Shown one piece after another: positions 32,872 to 42,099 of a stretch of DNA of 64,000 nucleotides. The translations under genes and the position numbers were made by a program. Source of the stretch: Pseudarthrobacter sp. L1SW (GTDB taxonomy: Bacteria > Actinomycetota > Actinomycetes > Actinomycetales > Micrococcaceae); NCBI RefSeq assembly GCF_020809045.1, contig NZ_CP078079.1, positions 3,162,001 through 3,226,000 on the forward strand, in the 5' to 3' direction. Position 1 is the first letter of the stretch, and the number at the start of each line of letters is the position of its first letter. The notes under the pieces were generated by a model. That model did not search any database and was not told where the DNA came from. It saw nothing but the letters and a program-made list of their open reading frames with translations.

Positions 32872-33207
32872 ATGTTTGACATTGAAAACCGGACCGCGCT
32901 CCCCCTCGCCTCCAGCGCCGGCTGCAGCTGCTGCTCCCCTGCCGGACACGCACCCAAGGCGCAGTCCGCCGTCGTAAATTACGACGCCGGCACAGGCTCC
33001 CGGCGGACGTTCACCCTGGAGGGCCTCACCTGCGGGCACTGCGTCCGGACCGTCGAGAAGGCCGTCTCCACCCTCGACGGCGTTGAGTCGGCGTCGGTTG
33101 ACCTGGTACCGGGCGGCCGTTCCGGCCTCACCGTGGCCGGTTCCGCTCCGGACGCGGCTGTCCGGCAGGCCGTCACCTCGGCCGGGTATTCCCTGGCTTC
33201 CAACTGA
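32872..33207 (+). CDS. CopZ-like copper chaperone (heavy-metal-associated domain)
   Basis: A 111-residue protein. The last 70 residues are an HMA domain with the Cu(I) site LTCGHCVRTVEKA. An N-terminal extension has GCSCCSPAGHAPK, a second Cys cluster that could hold extra copper. It is first in the copper operon after a CsoR-type promoter, and hands Cu(I) to the following P-type ATPase. The ATG at 32872 (MFDIENRTAL) has AAGGA eleven bases upstream. Confidence 0.88.
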   Translation: MFDIENRTALPLASSAGCSCCSPAGHAPKAQSAVVNYDAGTGSRRTFTLEGLTCGHCVRTVEKAVSTLDGVESASVDLVPGGRSGLTVAGSAPDAAVRQAVTSAGYSLASN

Positions 33208-33263
33208 CTTTCCCGCCCGGGGCTGCTGGTCCCGGGATTGCGGAGCCCTCCAAGGAGGAACAC

Positions 33264-35396
33264 ATGCAGGACCACCAGCACATGCGCCATCACGACGACG
33301 ACCATCCCGCACAAGGGACCCTCACCAGACCAGCGGCCGCTCCGGCGGGCGCCGGCGGCCCAGGCGGGCACACCCACCCCGACGACGACCACACCGTCCA
33401 CACGCACGGACAGCATGCCGGGCACAGCACAGCCATGTTCAAGAACAGGTTCTGGCTGACGCTGGCGCTGTCCGTTCCCGTGGTCTACTTCAGCCCCATG
33501 GTGGGCCACATCCTGGGCTACATGGCGCCCATGTTCCCCGGTTCTACCTGGATCCCGCCGGTCCTCGGCACTGTCATCTTCCTCTACGGCGGCCAGCCCT
33601 TCATCAAGGGGGGCCTGCAGGAACTCAAGGACCGCCGGCCCGGCATGATGCTCCTGATCGCCATGGCCATCACGGTGGCGTTTGCGGCCTCGTGGGTCAC
33701 CAGCCTGGGTATCGGCGGGTTCGACCTGGACTTCTGGTGGGAGCTCGCGCTGCTGGTGGCCATCATGCTGCTGGGGCACTGGATTGAAATGCGGGCGCTG
33801 GGGTCGGCCCAGGGCGCCCTGGATGCCCTCGCCGCCCTGCTGCCCGATGAAGCCGAACGCATCACGGACACCGGCACCGAAACCGTCCCCGTCTCCGAGC
33901 TCCGGCCTGACGACCTGGTCCTGGTCCGGTCCGGAGCCCGCATGCCGGCCGACGGAACCGTGGTGGACGGCCAGGCGGAGTTCGACGAATCGATGATCAC
34001 CGGCGAATCCAAGACCGTGCCGCGCGGCCCGGGCGACCCCGTGGTGGCCGGAACGGTGGCCACGGACACGAGCGTCCGCGTCCGGGTGACGGCGGTTGGC
34101 GACGACACAGCCCTGGCCGGCATCCAGCGCCTGGTGGCCGAGGCACAGTCATCGTCCTCGCGGGCCCAGGCGCTGGCCGACCGCGCCGCGGCCTTCCTGT
34201 TCTACTTCGCCGCCGGAGCAGGCGTGATCACCTTTATCGCGTGGACCCTGCTGGGCAGCATCCCCGAAGCCGTTACCCGCACCGTCACCGTCCTGGTCAT
34301 CGCCTGCCCGCATGCCCTTGGCCTGGCCATCCCGCTGGTGATCGCCATCTCCACCGAGCAGGCCGCCCGCGCCGGAGTACTGATCAAGAACCGGATGGCG
34401 CTCGAACGCATGCGCACCATCGACGTGGTCCTCTTCGACAAGACCGGCACGCTCACCACCGGCGAGCCCAAGCTGGTGGACGTTGCGGCCGCCGGAGGAG
34501 TCGATGCCGACGAGCTGTTGGCCCTTGCCGCCGCCGTCGAGTCTGACAGCGAGCACCCCGTGGCCCGGGCCATTGTCCGCGCAGCCCGGGAACGCAACCT
34601 CACCCTTCCCGCCGTCACGGAGTTCGGCTCCCTGACCGGCCGGGGCGTCCGGGCCAGCGTGGAGGGACGGACCGTGCACGTGGGCGGGCCCGCGCTCCTG
34701 CGTGAGCTTGGCGCCGTCGAACCTTCCGCCCTGGCGCAGTCCACCCGCGGGTGGATGGACCGCGGCGCTGCCGTCCTGCATGTCATTGACGACGACGGCC
34801 GCGTGCTGGGGGCAGTCAGCCTGGAGGACGCGGTGCGGACGGAGTCGCGGCAGGCCGTGGCTGCCCTGCAGAACCGCGGCGTCAAGGTTGGCATGATCAC
34901 CGGCGACGCCCGCCAGGTGGCCCAGGCCGTGGCCGCGGACCTGAAGATCGACGAGGTGTTCGCGGAAGTCCTGCCGGCGGACAAGGACAAGAAGGTGGCC
35001 GAACTCCAGGCCCGCGGGCTGAAGGTGGCCATGGTGGGCGACGGCGTCAACGATTCTCCCGCGCTGGCACGCGCCGAGGTGGGCATCGCGATCGGCGCCG
35101 GCACGGACGTGGCCATGGAGTCCGCCGGAGTGGTGCTGGCCGGAAACGATCCGCGCGCAGTGCTGTCCATGGTGGACCTGTCCAGGGCCAGCTACCGCAA
35201 GATGTGGCAGAACCTGGTGTGGGCCACCGGCTACAACATCCTGTCCGTGCCGCTGGCCGCGGGCGTCCTGGCGTTCGCCGGGGTGGCGCTCTCCCCCGCA
35301 GCCGCGGCGGTCCTGATGTCCGCGTCCACTATTGTGGTGGCGTTGAACGCCCAGCTGCTGCGGCGGGTGAAACTCAACCCGTCCGAAGTACGTTGA
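33264..35396 (+). CDS. copB: CopB-type copper-translocating P-type ATPase
   Basis: A 710-residue P1B-type ATPase. The N-terminus is His/Asp-rich with no CxxC HMA domain. The membrane metal site is CPH (C348-P349-H350 in VIACPHALGLAIP), typical of CopB/P1B-3 pumps. D392 in DKTGTLTTGEP is phosphorylated, and TGES-type actuator (MITGESKTV) and GDGVNDSPAL hinge motifs are present. It exports copper or silver to the outside. It follows the CopZ-like gene by 56 bp and precedes two more copper-associated genes. AAGGAGG lies six bases before the ATG. Confidence 0.93.
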   Translation: MQDHQHMRHHDDDHPAQGTLTRPAAAPAGAGGPGGHTHPDDDHTVHTHGQHAGHSTAMFKNRFWLTLALSVPVVYFSPMVGHILGYMAPMFPGSTWIPPVLGTVIFLYGGQPFIKGGLQELKDRRPGMMLLIAMAITVAFAASWVTSLGIGGFDLDFWWELALLVAIMLLGHWIEMRALGSAQGALDALAALLPDEAERITDTGTETVPVSELRPDDLVLVRSGARMPADGTVVDGQAEFDESMITGESKTVPRGPGDPVVAGTVATDTSVRVRVTAVGDDTALAGIQRLVAEAQSSSSRAQALADRAAAFLFYFAAGAGVITFIAWTLLGSIPEAVTRTVTVLVIACPHALGLAIPLVIAISTEQAARAGVLIKNRMALERMRTIDVVLFDKTGTLTTGEPKLVDVAAAGGVDADELLALAAAVESDSEHPVARAIVRAARERNLTLPAVTEFGSLTGRGVRASVEGRTVHVGGPALLRELGAVEPSALAQSTRGWMDRGAAVLHVIDDDGRVLGAVSLEDAVRTESRQAVAALQNRGVKVGMITGDARQVAQAVAADLKIDEVFAEVLPADKDKKVAELQARGLKVAMVGDGVNDSPALARAEVGIAIGAGTDVAMESAGVVLAGNDPRAVLSMVDLSRASYRKMWQNLVWATGYNILSVPLAAGVLAFAGVALSPAAAAVLMSASTIVVALNAQLLRRVKLNPSEVR

Positions 35397-35475
35397 TAGG
35401 GCAGGGCAGGACCCCGTTCCCGGGGAAGACCCGGCCCGGCGTCATCCAGACGACCTGCACGAAGGAGGAAACAGC

Positions 35476-36006
35476 ATGACCGCACGCGCCCGCGTCCTGT
35501 CGGCAGCCCTCCTCCGCGCGGGGCTGTTGGCGGCGGTCCTGGCAGTCATGGCCGGGATCCTCGGGATGCACGTCATGACGGCCAACCACTCGTCGCACGC
35601 GGGGCATGCCGGCACCGTCAAGGCCCAGGCGGCACACCCGTCCGGCGGGCAGTGGGCCGGGGACGGCGCCGTCGGACATTCCCTCGCCGGGCATTCCCAC
35701 GCCGGGCACACGGCCGGGGACGCCGCCGTCGCGCGCCCTGCCGCACTGAATCCGGCCTACGCCGCCGGACATCAGGCCACAAGCGCAGCTTTTTCCGCCG
35801 CGGAGTCCTGCGGCTCCGCCTGCCCTGGCGCGCAGGAAGCCGGCGCACCGTGCATCCCGCTGGCCAAGACCGCTTCGCTCGCCGTTGTCCCGCCCCCGGT
35901 CGGCGCCGCCCGGCCCGCCCCCGCAGCCCGCACCCGGGACGCCGTCGGATATTCCTACATCCCGTCAGGCCCCACACCCTGCGACCTGTCCATCAGCCGG
36001 ACGTAA
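35476..36006 (+). CDS. DUF6153-family membrane/periplasmic protein
   Basis: A 176-residue protein with one N-terminal membrane segment (RAGLLAAVLAVMAGILGMHV). A His/Gly-rich stretch follows (HSLAGHSHAGHTAGD), then a Cys-containing region (CGSACPGAQEAGAPCIP). DUF6153 proteins occur in actinobacterial copper operons, and the His and Cys residues suggest an extracytoplasmic copper buffer. This role is inferred. GAAGGAGG lies about seven bases before the ATG. Confidence 0.78.
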   Translation: MTARARVLSAALLRAGLLAAVLAVMAGILGMHVMTANHSSHAGHAGTVKAQAAHPSGGQWAGDGAVGHSLAGHSHAGHTAGDAAVARPAALNPAYAAGHQATSAAFSAAESCGSACPGAQEAGAPCIPLAKTASLAVVPPPVGAARPAPAARTRDAVGYSYIPSGPTPCDLSISRT

Positions 36007-36080
36007 ACGGACTGCGCCGCGTGGCTGCCCACGCACGGATCAGCCCAGTTCAATTACTTCCCTGAAGGACACCCAGAAAA

Positions 36081-36701
36081 ATGAAGACGAACCTCAAAAC
36101 CCTGTCCATCGCCGCTGCCCTGGCAGCCTCGCTCGGCCTTGCCGGGTGTGCCGCCGGTTCCGGAAGCTCCGGCGGAAACACCATGCCCATGAACCACGGC
36201 AGCTCCGGCCCCATGTCCAGCATGATGCCGGACGCCAGTGCCGACCATAACCAGGCGGACATCATGTTTTCCCAGATGATGATCCCGCACCACGCGCAGG
36301 CCGTGGAGATGAGCGACATGATGCTCGCCAAGCCGGACCTGCCCGCGGAGGTCACCGCCCTGGCAACCAAGATCAAGAACGCCCAGGCGCCCGAAATCGA
36401 AACCATGACCGGCTGGCTTAAAGAATGGAACGTTCCCGCCATGATGTCCGACCACTCCGGGCATGGCATGGGCGGCATGGTGGATCCGCAGGGCCTGGAA
36501 AAGCTCAAGGCCGCGCAGGGAACGGAAGCCGTCCGGCTGTTCCTGGAGCAGATGATCGGGCACCATGAGGGCGCGATCGACATGGCCCAGCAGGAGATCG
36601 GCGCCGGGAAGCACCCCGGGTCCATCCAGCTCTCCAGGGACATCGTCACGTCCCAGGAAGCGGAGATCGCCCAGATGAAGGAGATGCTGGCAGGGCTCTA
36701 A
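36081..36701 (+). CDS. DUF305 copper-associated lipoprotein
   Basis: A 206-residue lipoprotein (lipobox LAGC at about residue 20). The four-helix DUF305 domain shows two copies of the metal-associated HH motif, FSQMMIPHHAQAVEMSDMML and QMIGHHEGAIDMAQ. Met and His are abundant, as expected for Cu(I)/Cu(II) binding outside the membrane. It closes the copper operon. The ATG has no strong ribosome site, but the mature domain is clearly conserved. Confidence 0.88.
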   Translation: MKTNLKTLSIAAALAASLGLAGCAAGSGSSGGNTMPMNHGSSGPMSSMMPDASADHNQADIMFSQMMIPHHAQAVEMSDMMLAKPDLPAEVTALATKIKNAQAPEIETMTGWLKEWNVPAMMSDHSGHGMGGMVDPQGLEKLKAAQGTEAVRLFLEQMIGHHEGAIDMAQQEIGAGKHPGSIQLSRDIVTSQEAEIAQMKEMLAGL

Positions 36702-36718
36702 CCCTCCCCGCGGCGACC

Positions 36719-36850
36719 CTCTCTCACTTAACGCGCCCTTTCGGCCCACGCTCTCTCACTTGATGCGCCCTTTCGGCCCACGCTCTCTCACTTTCCTTAC
36801 GAAAGTGAGAGAGCGTCGGTGGGGAGACCGCGTTAAGTGAGAGAGCGTCC
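36719..36850. repeat. 32-bp repeat array (locus 2 of 4), inverted at its centre
   Basis: Copies on the minus strand start at 36728, 36760 and 36792 reading leftward. Plus-strand copies start at 36804 and 36836. All are in 32-bp register, with the switch of orientation between 36792 and 36804 (CTCACTTTCCTTACGAAAGT). The core is AGTGAGAGAGCG. The array lies between convergent DUF305 and FAD-monooxygenase genes. Confidence 0.9.
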
Positions 36851-36871
36851 GATTGGGAGGCGGTCAGGGGG

Positions 36872-38092
36872 TCACGCGGGGTGGCTGACGTGCTCGGGGC
36901 GGATTCCGACGCCGATGAACCGGGCCGTCAGCCGGCGCAGCACAGGCGAGGCGAACCGGAGGAGCCCAATGAACCAGCGCGGCGCGATGCTGTTGCCGGC
37001 TGCGGCCCGGGCGATGGCCTTGTGCCCGTTGCGCTGAAGCAGCTGCATGACCTTCACCGGCGTCTCGCGGCGCCGCTGCACCGCCGCCAGCTTTCCAACC
37101 GGCGCCGTCCCTGCGGCAAGGTCCCCGGAGATGGCGTTGAACAGCGCAACGGCGTCCTGGATGGCGAAGTTCACTCCGACGCCGAACATCGGGGACATCG
37201 CATGGGCGGCGTCCCCGATCGCGATGAATCCGGGACGGTACCACCGCCGGAGCCGGTTGATCTGGACCGACAGGAGCTTGATCTGGTCCCAGTCCGCGAG
37301 GGTGGTGACGACGTCGCGAAGGACGGGCGCGGCCTGGCTGATCCGCGCATGCAGGGCTTCCAGTCCGGCCGCCCGGAGCTCGTTGTACCCGCCCTTCCGG
37401 ATGACCATGCCCGACTGGTACGTGTCGCCGCGGTCGATCGTGAGGACCATTCCCTGGCGGGATATGTACCCGAGGGTTGCCGGCGGGGGATCCGACGGTT
37501 TGGGCAGGCTGAACCAGAGAACGTCGATCGGCACCCCAAACTCGTCGGGGATCATTCCGGCAGCGGAACGAAGTGCCGACGCGCGTCCGTCCGCAGCGAC
37601 GGTGAGCGTCGCGCGGATCTCAAGGCCGCCGTCGTCCTCCGTAACGGCCCGTACGCCGCGAACCTCGTCCTGCTCAATGATGAGGCCGGTGGCTTCGGTG
37701 AGCATGCGCAGCTCGAAGTTGGGAAACGCCGACGCCTCACCGGCCAGGAAGTTCAGGAAGTCCCACTGTGGGGCAAGGACCAGGAAGTTGTCGGGCTCCG
37801 GGAGGGTCCGGAAGTCCACGATGGTGAAACGCTGGCCATCCATGACAGCGTCCATGACGGGCAGCCGGGTGAGCGGCAGCTGCAGGAATTTCCCGCGCAG
37901 CCCGAGCTCGCCGAGCAGTGTCACCGTGGACGGGTGCACGGTATCGCCGCGGAAGTCCCGAAAGAAGTCCGCATGCTTCTCGAGCACCGTTACACGCAAC
38001 CCAGCGCGCGCCAGCAGGTAGCCGAGCACCATCCCCGCCGGGCCGCCGCCGGCAATAACGCAGTCACGCTCGATAACTTTCTCCACGGTCAT
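36872..38092 (-). CDS. FAD-dependent monooxygenase (PHBH-like)
   Basis: A 406-residue group A flavoprotein hydroxylase. The Rossmann GxGxxG is IAGGGPAGMVLGYLLARAG (residues 12-30), the DG motif is VAADGRASALRSAAG, and the GD motif is FIAIGDAAHAMSPMFGVGVN. It binds FAD and NAD(P)H and hydroxylates an aromatic or other ring. The substrate is unknown and there is no reductase or catabolic partner nearby. The ATG at 38092 has GGAGGAGG nine bases upstream. Upstream frame to 38176 is 32-bp repeat sequence and is not coding. Confidence 0.87.
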   Translation of the reverse strand: MTVEKVIERDCVIAGGGPAGMVLGYLLARAGLRVTVLEKHADFFRDFRGDTVHPSTVTLLGELGLRGKFLQLPLTRLPVMDAVMDGQRFTIVDFRTLPEPDNFLVLAPQWDFLNFLAGEASAFPNFELRMLTEATGLIIEQDEVRGVRAVTEDDGGLEIRATLTVAADGRASALRSAAGMIPDEFGVPIDVLWFSLPKPSDPPPATLGYISRQGMVLTIDRGDTYQSGMVIRKGGYNELRAAGLEALHARISQAAPVLRDVVTTLADWDQIKLLSVQINRLRRWYRPGFIAIGDAAHAMSPMFGVGVNFAIQDAVALFNAISGDLAAGTAPVGKLAAVQRRRETPVKVMQLLQRNGHKAIARAAAGNSIAPRWFIGLLRFASPVLRRLTARFIGVGIRPEHVSHPA

Positions 38093-38116
38093 ATCATCGT
38101 GCCTCCTCCACGAAAC

Positions 38117-38197
38117 AGTGAGAGATCGTTGCCGAAAAACCCACCGAAAGTGAGAGAGCGTGCGCCAAAAACCCACCGAAAGTGAGAGAGCGTGCGG
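38117..38197. repeat. 32-bp repeat array (locus 3 of 4)
   Basis: Units start at 38117, 38149 and 38181, again exactly 32 bp apart, with core AGTGAGAGAGCGTGCG and AAAACCCACCGA. The array lies between the divergent FAD monooxygenase and LMW phosphatase genes. Confidence 0.9.
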
Positions 38198-38265
38198 GGG
38201 TTGCGTGTTAAGTTGAAATCCGCGGGCTGGACGGTCCGCTCACCGGCTGGAAAGAGAACATCCCC

Positions 38266-38916
38266 TTGGACACGTCCCAACCAGTAAGAATCCTGACCGT
38301 CTGCACCGGCAACATCTGCCGCTCGCCGGTGGCTGAGAGACTGCTGCAGGCGGGGCTGGACCAGGTGGTGCCGGGCGGTTTCGAGGTGGCCAGCGCGGGC
38401 ACCCGGGCTATGGTGGGAGACCCCATGCAGCCGCTCTCTGCGGACATCGTGCGCACCTTCGGCGGGGACCCGGACAACTTCGCCGCCCGACAGCTGAACC
38501 AGAAGATCCTCCGCGGCGTGGACCTGGTGCTCACCATGACCTCCGCCCACCGCGGCGAGGTGCTGCAGCTGGACGCCTCGCTCCTCAAGCGGACATTCAC
38601 CATCCGCGAGTTCGCCCGCATGCTCGACGTCCTGGACCAGCGCGCGGCGGCTTCCAGCGGCATGGTGCCCGCCGCTGCGCCCGCCCCGGATAATCACGAC
38701 GACGGCGGCCGGCTGGGCGCCAACGCCGCCTTCTGGAAGGGCCTCCCGGCACGGGTCGCGGGGGTGCGCCACTTGTCCCTGCCCGCCGACGCCGCCGAGA
38801 ACGACATCATCGACCCCTACCGGCGCGCGCCCGAGGTGTACCGGCAGATGGAGGACGAGTTGGCACCGGCGATTGTGTCCATCCTCCGCCACGCGCGCCT
38901 TAACGCGCCGGCCTGA
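38266..38916 (+). CDS. Low-molecular-weight protein-tyrosine phosphatase
   Basis: A 216-residue phosphatase. The P-loop VCTGNICRSPVAERLL (residues 11-26) carries the catalytic Cys and Arg. The acid loop is NDIIDPYRRAPEVYRQ near 188, with the general-acid Asp. It hydrolyses phosphotyrosine or similar phosphoesters in the cytosol. Length is longer than the usual 150-160 residues because of an Ala/Pro/Asp-rich insert near 120-150. The TTG start has AAAGAG about nine bases upstream. Next on the same strand is an LCP protein, suggesting cell-envelope links. Confidence 0.85.
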   Translation: MDTSQPVRILTVCTGNICRSPVAERLLQAGLDQVVPGGFEVASAGTRAMVGDPMQPLSADIVRTFGGDPDNFAARQLNQKILRGVDLVLTMTSAHRGEVLQLDASLLKRTFTIREFARMLDVLDQRAAASSGMVPAAAPAPDNHDDGGRLGANAAFWKGLPARVAGVRHLSLPADAAENDIIDPYRRAPEVYRQMEDELAPAIVSILRHARLNAPA

Positions 38917-39057
38917 CCCGGCGTGCCGCCGTCGTAATCAAGCGGGATTCGCGCAAGCCGGCACACGCTGGAAGATGACAGTTTGGATACGCATGTAGCC
39001 AGCAGGGGCCCGACGGGCGGACACTGATCCCACCCATTCACAAAGAGGTGAGGCACA

Positions 39058-40185
39058 ATGAGCACGCCTGACGGTTCCGGCCCCTCCGGCCCCAATCCAT
39101 CCGAGCCGGCATCCGGGCCCGCTCCCGGTCACCACAACGGCAGCTGGGTGGCACACGGCCGCCGGCGCTGGATAGCCGCACTGCTGGCACTGGTCCTGGT
39201 GGCCGCCGCCGTCGTCGCAGTCATCAGCCTCAACCGCTCCGGCACCGAGGCCCAGCCCGCCGCAACGCAGAGCGAAACACCGTCACCGACCCCATCGGAG
39301 ACTCCCTCCGAAACGCCGCCGCCCGCCCCTGCTCCCCCGCCGCCGCCCGAGCCCATCCCGGACCTGCCCGCGGTTCCCATGAACGTCCTGGTCATCGGCA
39401 GCGACAGCCGCGCCAACGCCCGGGACGCAGCGGCCCATACGGCGGCAACCGGCGAGGCCATGGACCACCGCTCGGACACGCTCATGGTGGTGCACGTCCC
39501 CGCCGACCGCCGGACCCTGTACGTGGTGTCCATCAACCGTGACATGTGGGTGGACATCCCCGGTTTCGGCGGCGCCAAGATCAATGCCGGGCTGCAGTAC
39601 GGCGGCATCGACATGACCACCCAGACGGTGCAGTCGCTGTTCGGGATCACCATTGACCACACCCTGATGCTGGACTTCAACGGCTTCCGGGGCCTGGTGG
39701 ACGGGCTGGGCGGGATCGACGTCAACGTGCCCATTCCCTTCCAGTCCACGCACGACACGGGGCACGTCTTCGGTCCGGGCGTCAACCACTTGGACGGGCA
39801 GTCCGCGCTGGAGTTCGCCCGCGAGCGCTACGCCTTTTCCGACGGCGACTTCCAGCGCGTGCGCAACCAACAGGTCCTGCTCAAGGCCATCCTGGCCCGC
39901 CTCACCGGCGGTGGCGGCCTGAACGATGTCAACACGGTCCGCGGCCTGGTGAATTTCGCGTCCTGCTGCCTCACTGTGGACCGGGGCTTCGACCCCGTGC
40001 AGGCCGCCATCCTTGCCTACAGCCTGCGGAACCTGGACGCGAACGCGATCGGCACCATGACGCTGCCCACCGCGGGCTCCGGGTTCATCGCGGGCCAGTC
40101 CGTGCTGTTCCCGGATTACGGGGCGATCAACGCCGTTGGTGCAGCGCTGAGGGAGGGGCGGATCGGGGAGCTCGCGGTTCCGTAG
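39058..40185 (+). CDS. LytR-CpsA-Psr (LCP) family glycopolymer transferase
   Basis: A 375-residue envelope enzyme. It has one N-terminal membrane helix near residue 45 (IAALLALVLVAAAVVAVISL), a Ser/Pro/Glu linker with PTPSETPSETPPP, and an LCP domain at about 100-340 (LVIGSDSRANARD, SDTLMVVHVPADRRTLYVVS, SINRDMWVDIPG, FARERYAFSDGDF). LCP enzymes attach teichoic-acid-like polymers, arabinogalactan or capsule to peptidoglycan. GAGGTGA lies about eight bases before the ATG. A nested hairpin follows the gene. Confidence 0.9.
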   Translation: MSTPDGSGPSGPNPSEPASGPAPGHHNGSWVAHGRRRWIAALLALVLVAAAVVAVISLNRSGTEAQPAATQSETPSPTPSETPSETPPPAPAPPPPPEPIPDLPAVPMNVLVIGSDSRANARDAAAHTAATGEAMDHRSDTLMVVHVPADRRTLYVVSINRDMWVDIPGFGGAKINAGLQYGGIDMTTQTVQSLFGITIDHTLMLDFNGFRGLVDGLGGIDVNVPIPFQSTHDTGHVFGPGVNHLDGQSALEFARERYAFSDGDFQRVRNQQVLLKAILARLTGGGGLNDVNTVRGLVNFASCCLTVDRGFDPVQAAILAYSLRNLDANAIGTMTLPTAGSGFIAGQSVLFPDYGAINAVGAALREGRIGELAVP

Positions 40186-40203
40186 CCGGGGTCCGCCTGA
40201 CAC

Positions 40204-40284
40204 TCGACGCGCAAATTCCCTGGCGCACCTCGAATTACGGGTGCGCCAGCGAATGGGCGCTTCGCAGGTCATTTCGCGCGTCGA
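40204..40284. terminator. Nested hairpin after the LCP gene
   Basis: Inner stem TGGCGCACC (40221-40229) pairs with GGTGCGCCA (40240-40248). Outer stem TCGACGCGCAAAT (40204-40216) pairs with ATTTCGCGCGTCGA (40271-40284) with one bulge. It could end LCP transcription or be a repeat element. Confidence 0.55.
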
Positions 40285-40368
40285 AACCCGAAGCTGTTCA
40301 ATCGGGGCTCACCCGGGGTTCACCGGCGGGAAAGCGTCCGTGCGCCCGGCAGGTAGAGGCTGGACGGC

Positions 40369-42045
40369 ATGACTGACATTTCGCGCCGCACCATCGTCAA
40401 GGGATCCGTCCTCGCTGCCGCACTGGCAGCCACACCCGCCGCCGCCCAGGCCGCCGCAGCCCAGTCGCCCGCCGGCGTCGCGCTGGTCCGGAACCGGCTC
40501 ACCCTGCCCAGCGGCATCGCCACCGGAGACGTCACCTCCGATTCCGCCGTCCTGTGGTCCCGCGCTTCCGGTGCCGGGCGGATGACGGCAGTCCTGCGGG
40601 CCGTAGACGACGGCGGCGAGATCCTGCGCGGCCGCGGCGCCTTTGAGCGCGTCCTCCGCGGGCCCCGCGCAACCCAGGCCTCCGACTTCACCGCCAAGAT
40701 CCACGCCGGGAACCTGCCGTCCAACACGCGCTTTGCGCTGGAGATCAGCTTCGAGGACGACGGCGGCACGGCCGGCGAGACCATCAGCGGCAGCTTCCGC
40801 ACGGCTCCCGACGCCGGGACGTACAACGGCAACGGCCGCACCGGTGGGACGAGCGAGGGAGGCGAGGTGCCGGCGTCGTCCGCCCAAAGCTTTGTATGGA
40901 CGGGTGACACTGCCGGCCAGGGCTGGGGCATCAACGAGGAAATCGGCGGGATGCGCGGCTACCGCGCCATGCACGAGACCCGGCCGGACTTCTTCATCCA
41001 CTCCGGCGACACCGTCTACGCCGACGGCCCCATTACGGAGACCGTGGTGGAGAAGGACGGGCAGGTATGGCGGAACCTGGTCACGGAGGAGGTGTCCAAG
41101 GTGGCCGAGACGCTCACGGAATTCCGCGGCCGGCACCGCTACAACCAGATGGACGCCAACATGCGGGCGATGTTCGCGAACGTCCCCGTCATCGCCAACT
41201 GGGATGACCACGAGACCACCAACAACTGGTACCCCGGCGAAATCCTGGACGATCCCCGCTACACCGTCCGCGACGTCAACACCCTGGCGGCCCGGGGACG
41301 GCAGGCCTGGCAGGAGAACATGCCCATCGCCGATTCGGCAGCGCTGTGGCGGCCGGGAACGTTCGACGACGCCGGCCAGTACCAGCCTGCCCGCATCTAC
41401 CGGAAGATCAGCCGCGGCCCGCAGCTGGACATCTTCTGCCTGGACATGCGCACCTTCAAGTCGCCCAACACGGACGGCAAGGAACCGTACGCCACGGCCA
41501 TCCTGGGCCAGGAGCAGGTGGACTGGCTGATTCGCGAGGTGACCAGGTCCAAGGCCACGTGGAAGGTGATCGCCGCGGACCTGCCGCTGGGCATCATCGT
41601 GCCGGATGGTCCGGTGAACCAGGAGAGCCTGGCAAACCGCGACGCCGGTGCTCCCCTGGGCCGTGAGCTGGAGATCGCCGGGGTGCTGAGCGCGTTCAAA
41701 CACAACGCGGTTAAGAACGTGGTGTGGCTGACCGCCGACGTCCACTACTGCGCCGCGCACCACTACTCCCCCGAGCGTGCGGCGTTCACCGACTTCGACC
41801 CGTTCTGGGAATTCGTGGCCGGGCCGATTGCCGCTGGATCCTTTGGTCCGAACAAGATGGACGGCACGTTCGGGCCCGAGGTGGTGTTCTCCAAGGCCGG
41901 CAAGTTCGCCGGAGAGTCACCACGCAACGGTGAGAACCAGTTCTTCGGGCATGTGGAGCTGGGCGGGGACAACAGCTTCACGGCCAGCCTCCGCAACGCC
42001 AACGGCGGCATCGTGTTCACCAAGGTGCTAACCCCGGAGCGGTAG
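40369..42045 (+). CDS. phoD: PhoD-type alkaline phosphatase
   Basis: A 558-residue secreted phosphatase/phosphodiesterase. A Tat signal is visible (SRRTIVKG, residues 5-12, then an Ala-rich h-region to AQA). The PhoD N-terminal domain is followed by the metallophosphatase core, with FVWTGDTAGQGWGINEEIGG, HSGDTVYADGP, NWDDHETTNNWYPG and WLTADVHYCAAHHYSP. It cleaves phosphate esters outside the cell, using Fe/Ca. The stop is followed after 54 bp by an IS30 element. Confidence 0.9.
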   Translation: MTDISRRTIVKGSVLAAALAATPAAAQAAAAQSPAGVALVRNRLTLPSGIATGDVTSDSAVLWSRASGAGRMTAVLRAVDDGGEILRGRGAFERVLRGPRATQASDFTAKIHAGNLPSNTRFALEISFEDDGGTAGETISGSFRTAPDAGTYNGNGRTGGTSEGGEVPASSAQSFVWTGDTAGQGWGINEEIGGMRGYRAMHETRPDFFIHSGDTVYADGPITETVVEKDGQVWRNLVTEEVSKVAETLTEFRGRHRYNQMDANMRAMFANVPVIANWDDHETTNNWYPGEILDDPRYTVRDVNTLAARGRQAWQENMPIADSAALWRPGTFDDAGQYQPARIYRKISRGPQLDIFCLDMRTFKSPNTDGKEPYATAILGQEQVDWLIREVTRSKATWKVIAADLPLGIIVPDGPVNQESLANRDAGAPLGRELEIAGVLSAFKHNAVKNVVWLTADVHYCAAHHYSPERAAFTDFDPFWEFVAGPIAAGSFGPNKMDGTFGPEVVFSKAGKFAGESPRNGENQFFGHVELGGDNSFTASLRNANGGIVFTKVLTPER

Positions 42046-42063
42046 CTCGTTTGGTAAATGCAG

Positions 42064-42083
42064 CGCGGGGTCACATAACGCCC
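42064..42083. repeat. Left arm of a palindrome split by IS30
   Basis: CGCGGGGTCACATAACGCC lies to the left of the insertion. It matches, in inverted orientation and with two or three differences, GGCGCTAAGTGACCCCGCG at about 43353-43371 on the other side. Before insertion the arms would have formed one hairpin. Confidence 0.6.
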
Positions 42084-42099
42084 GGTTTTCGGTGGCGGA

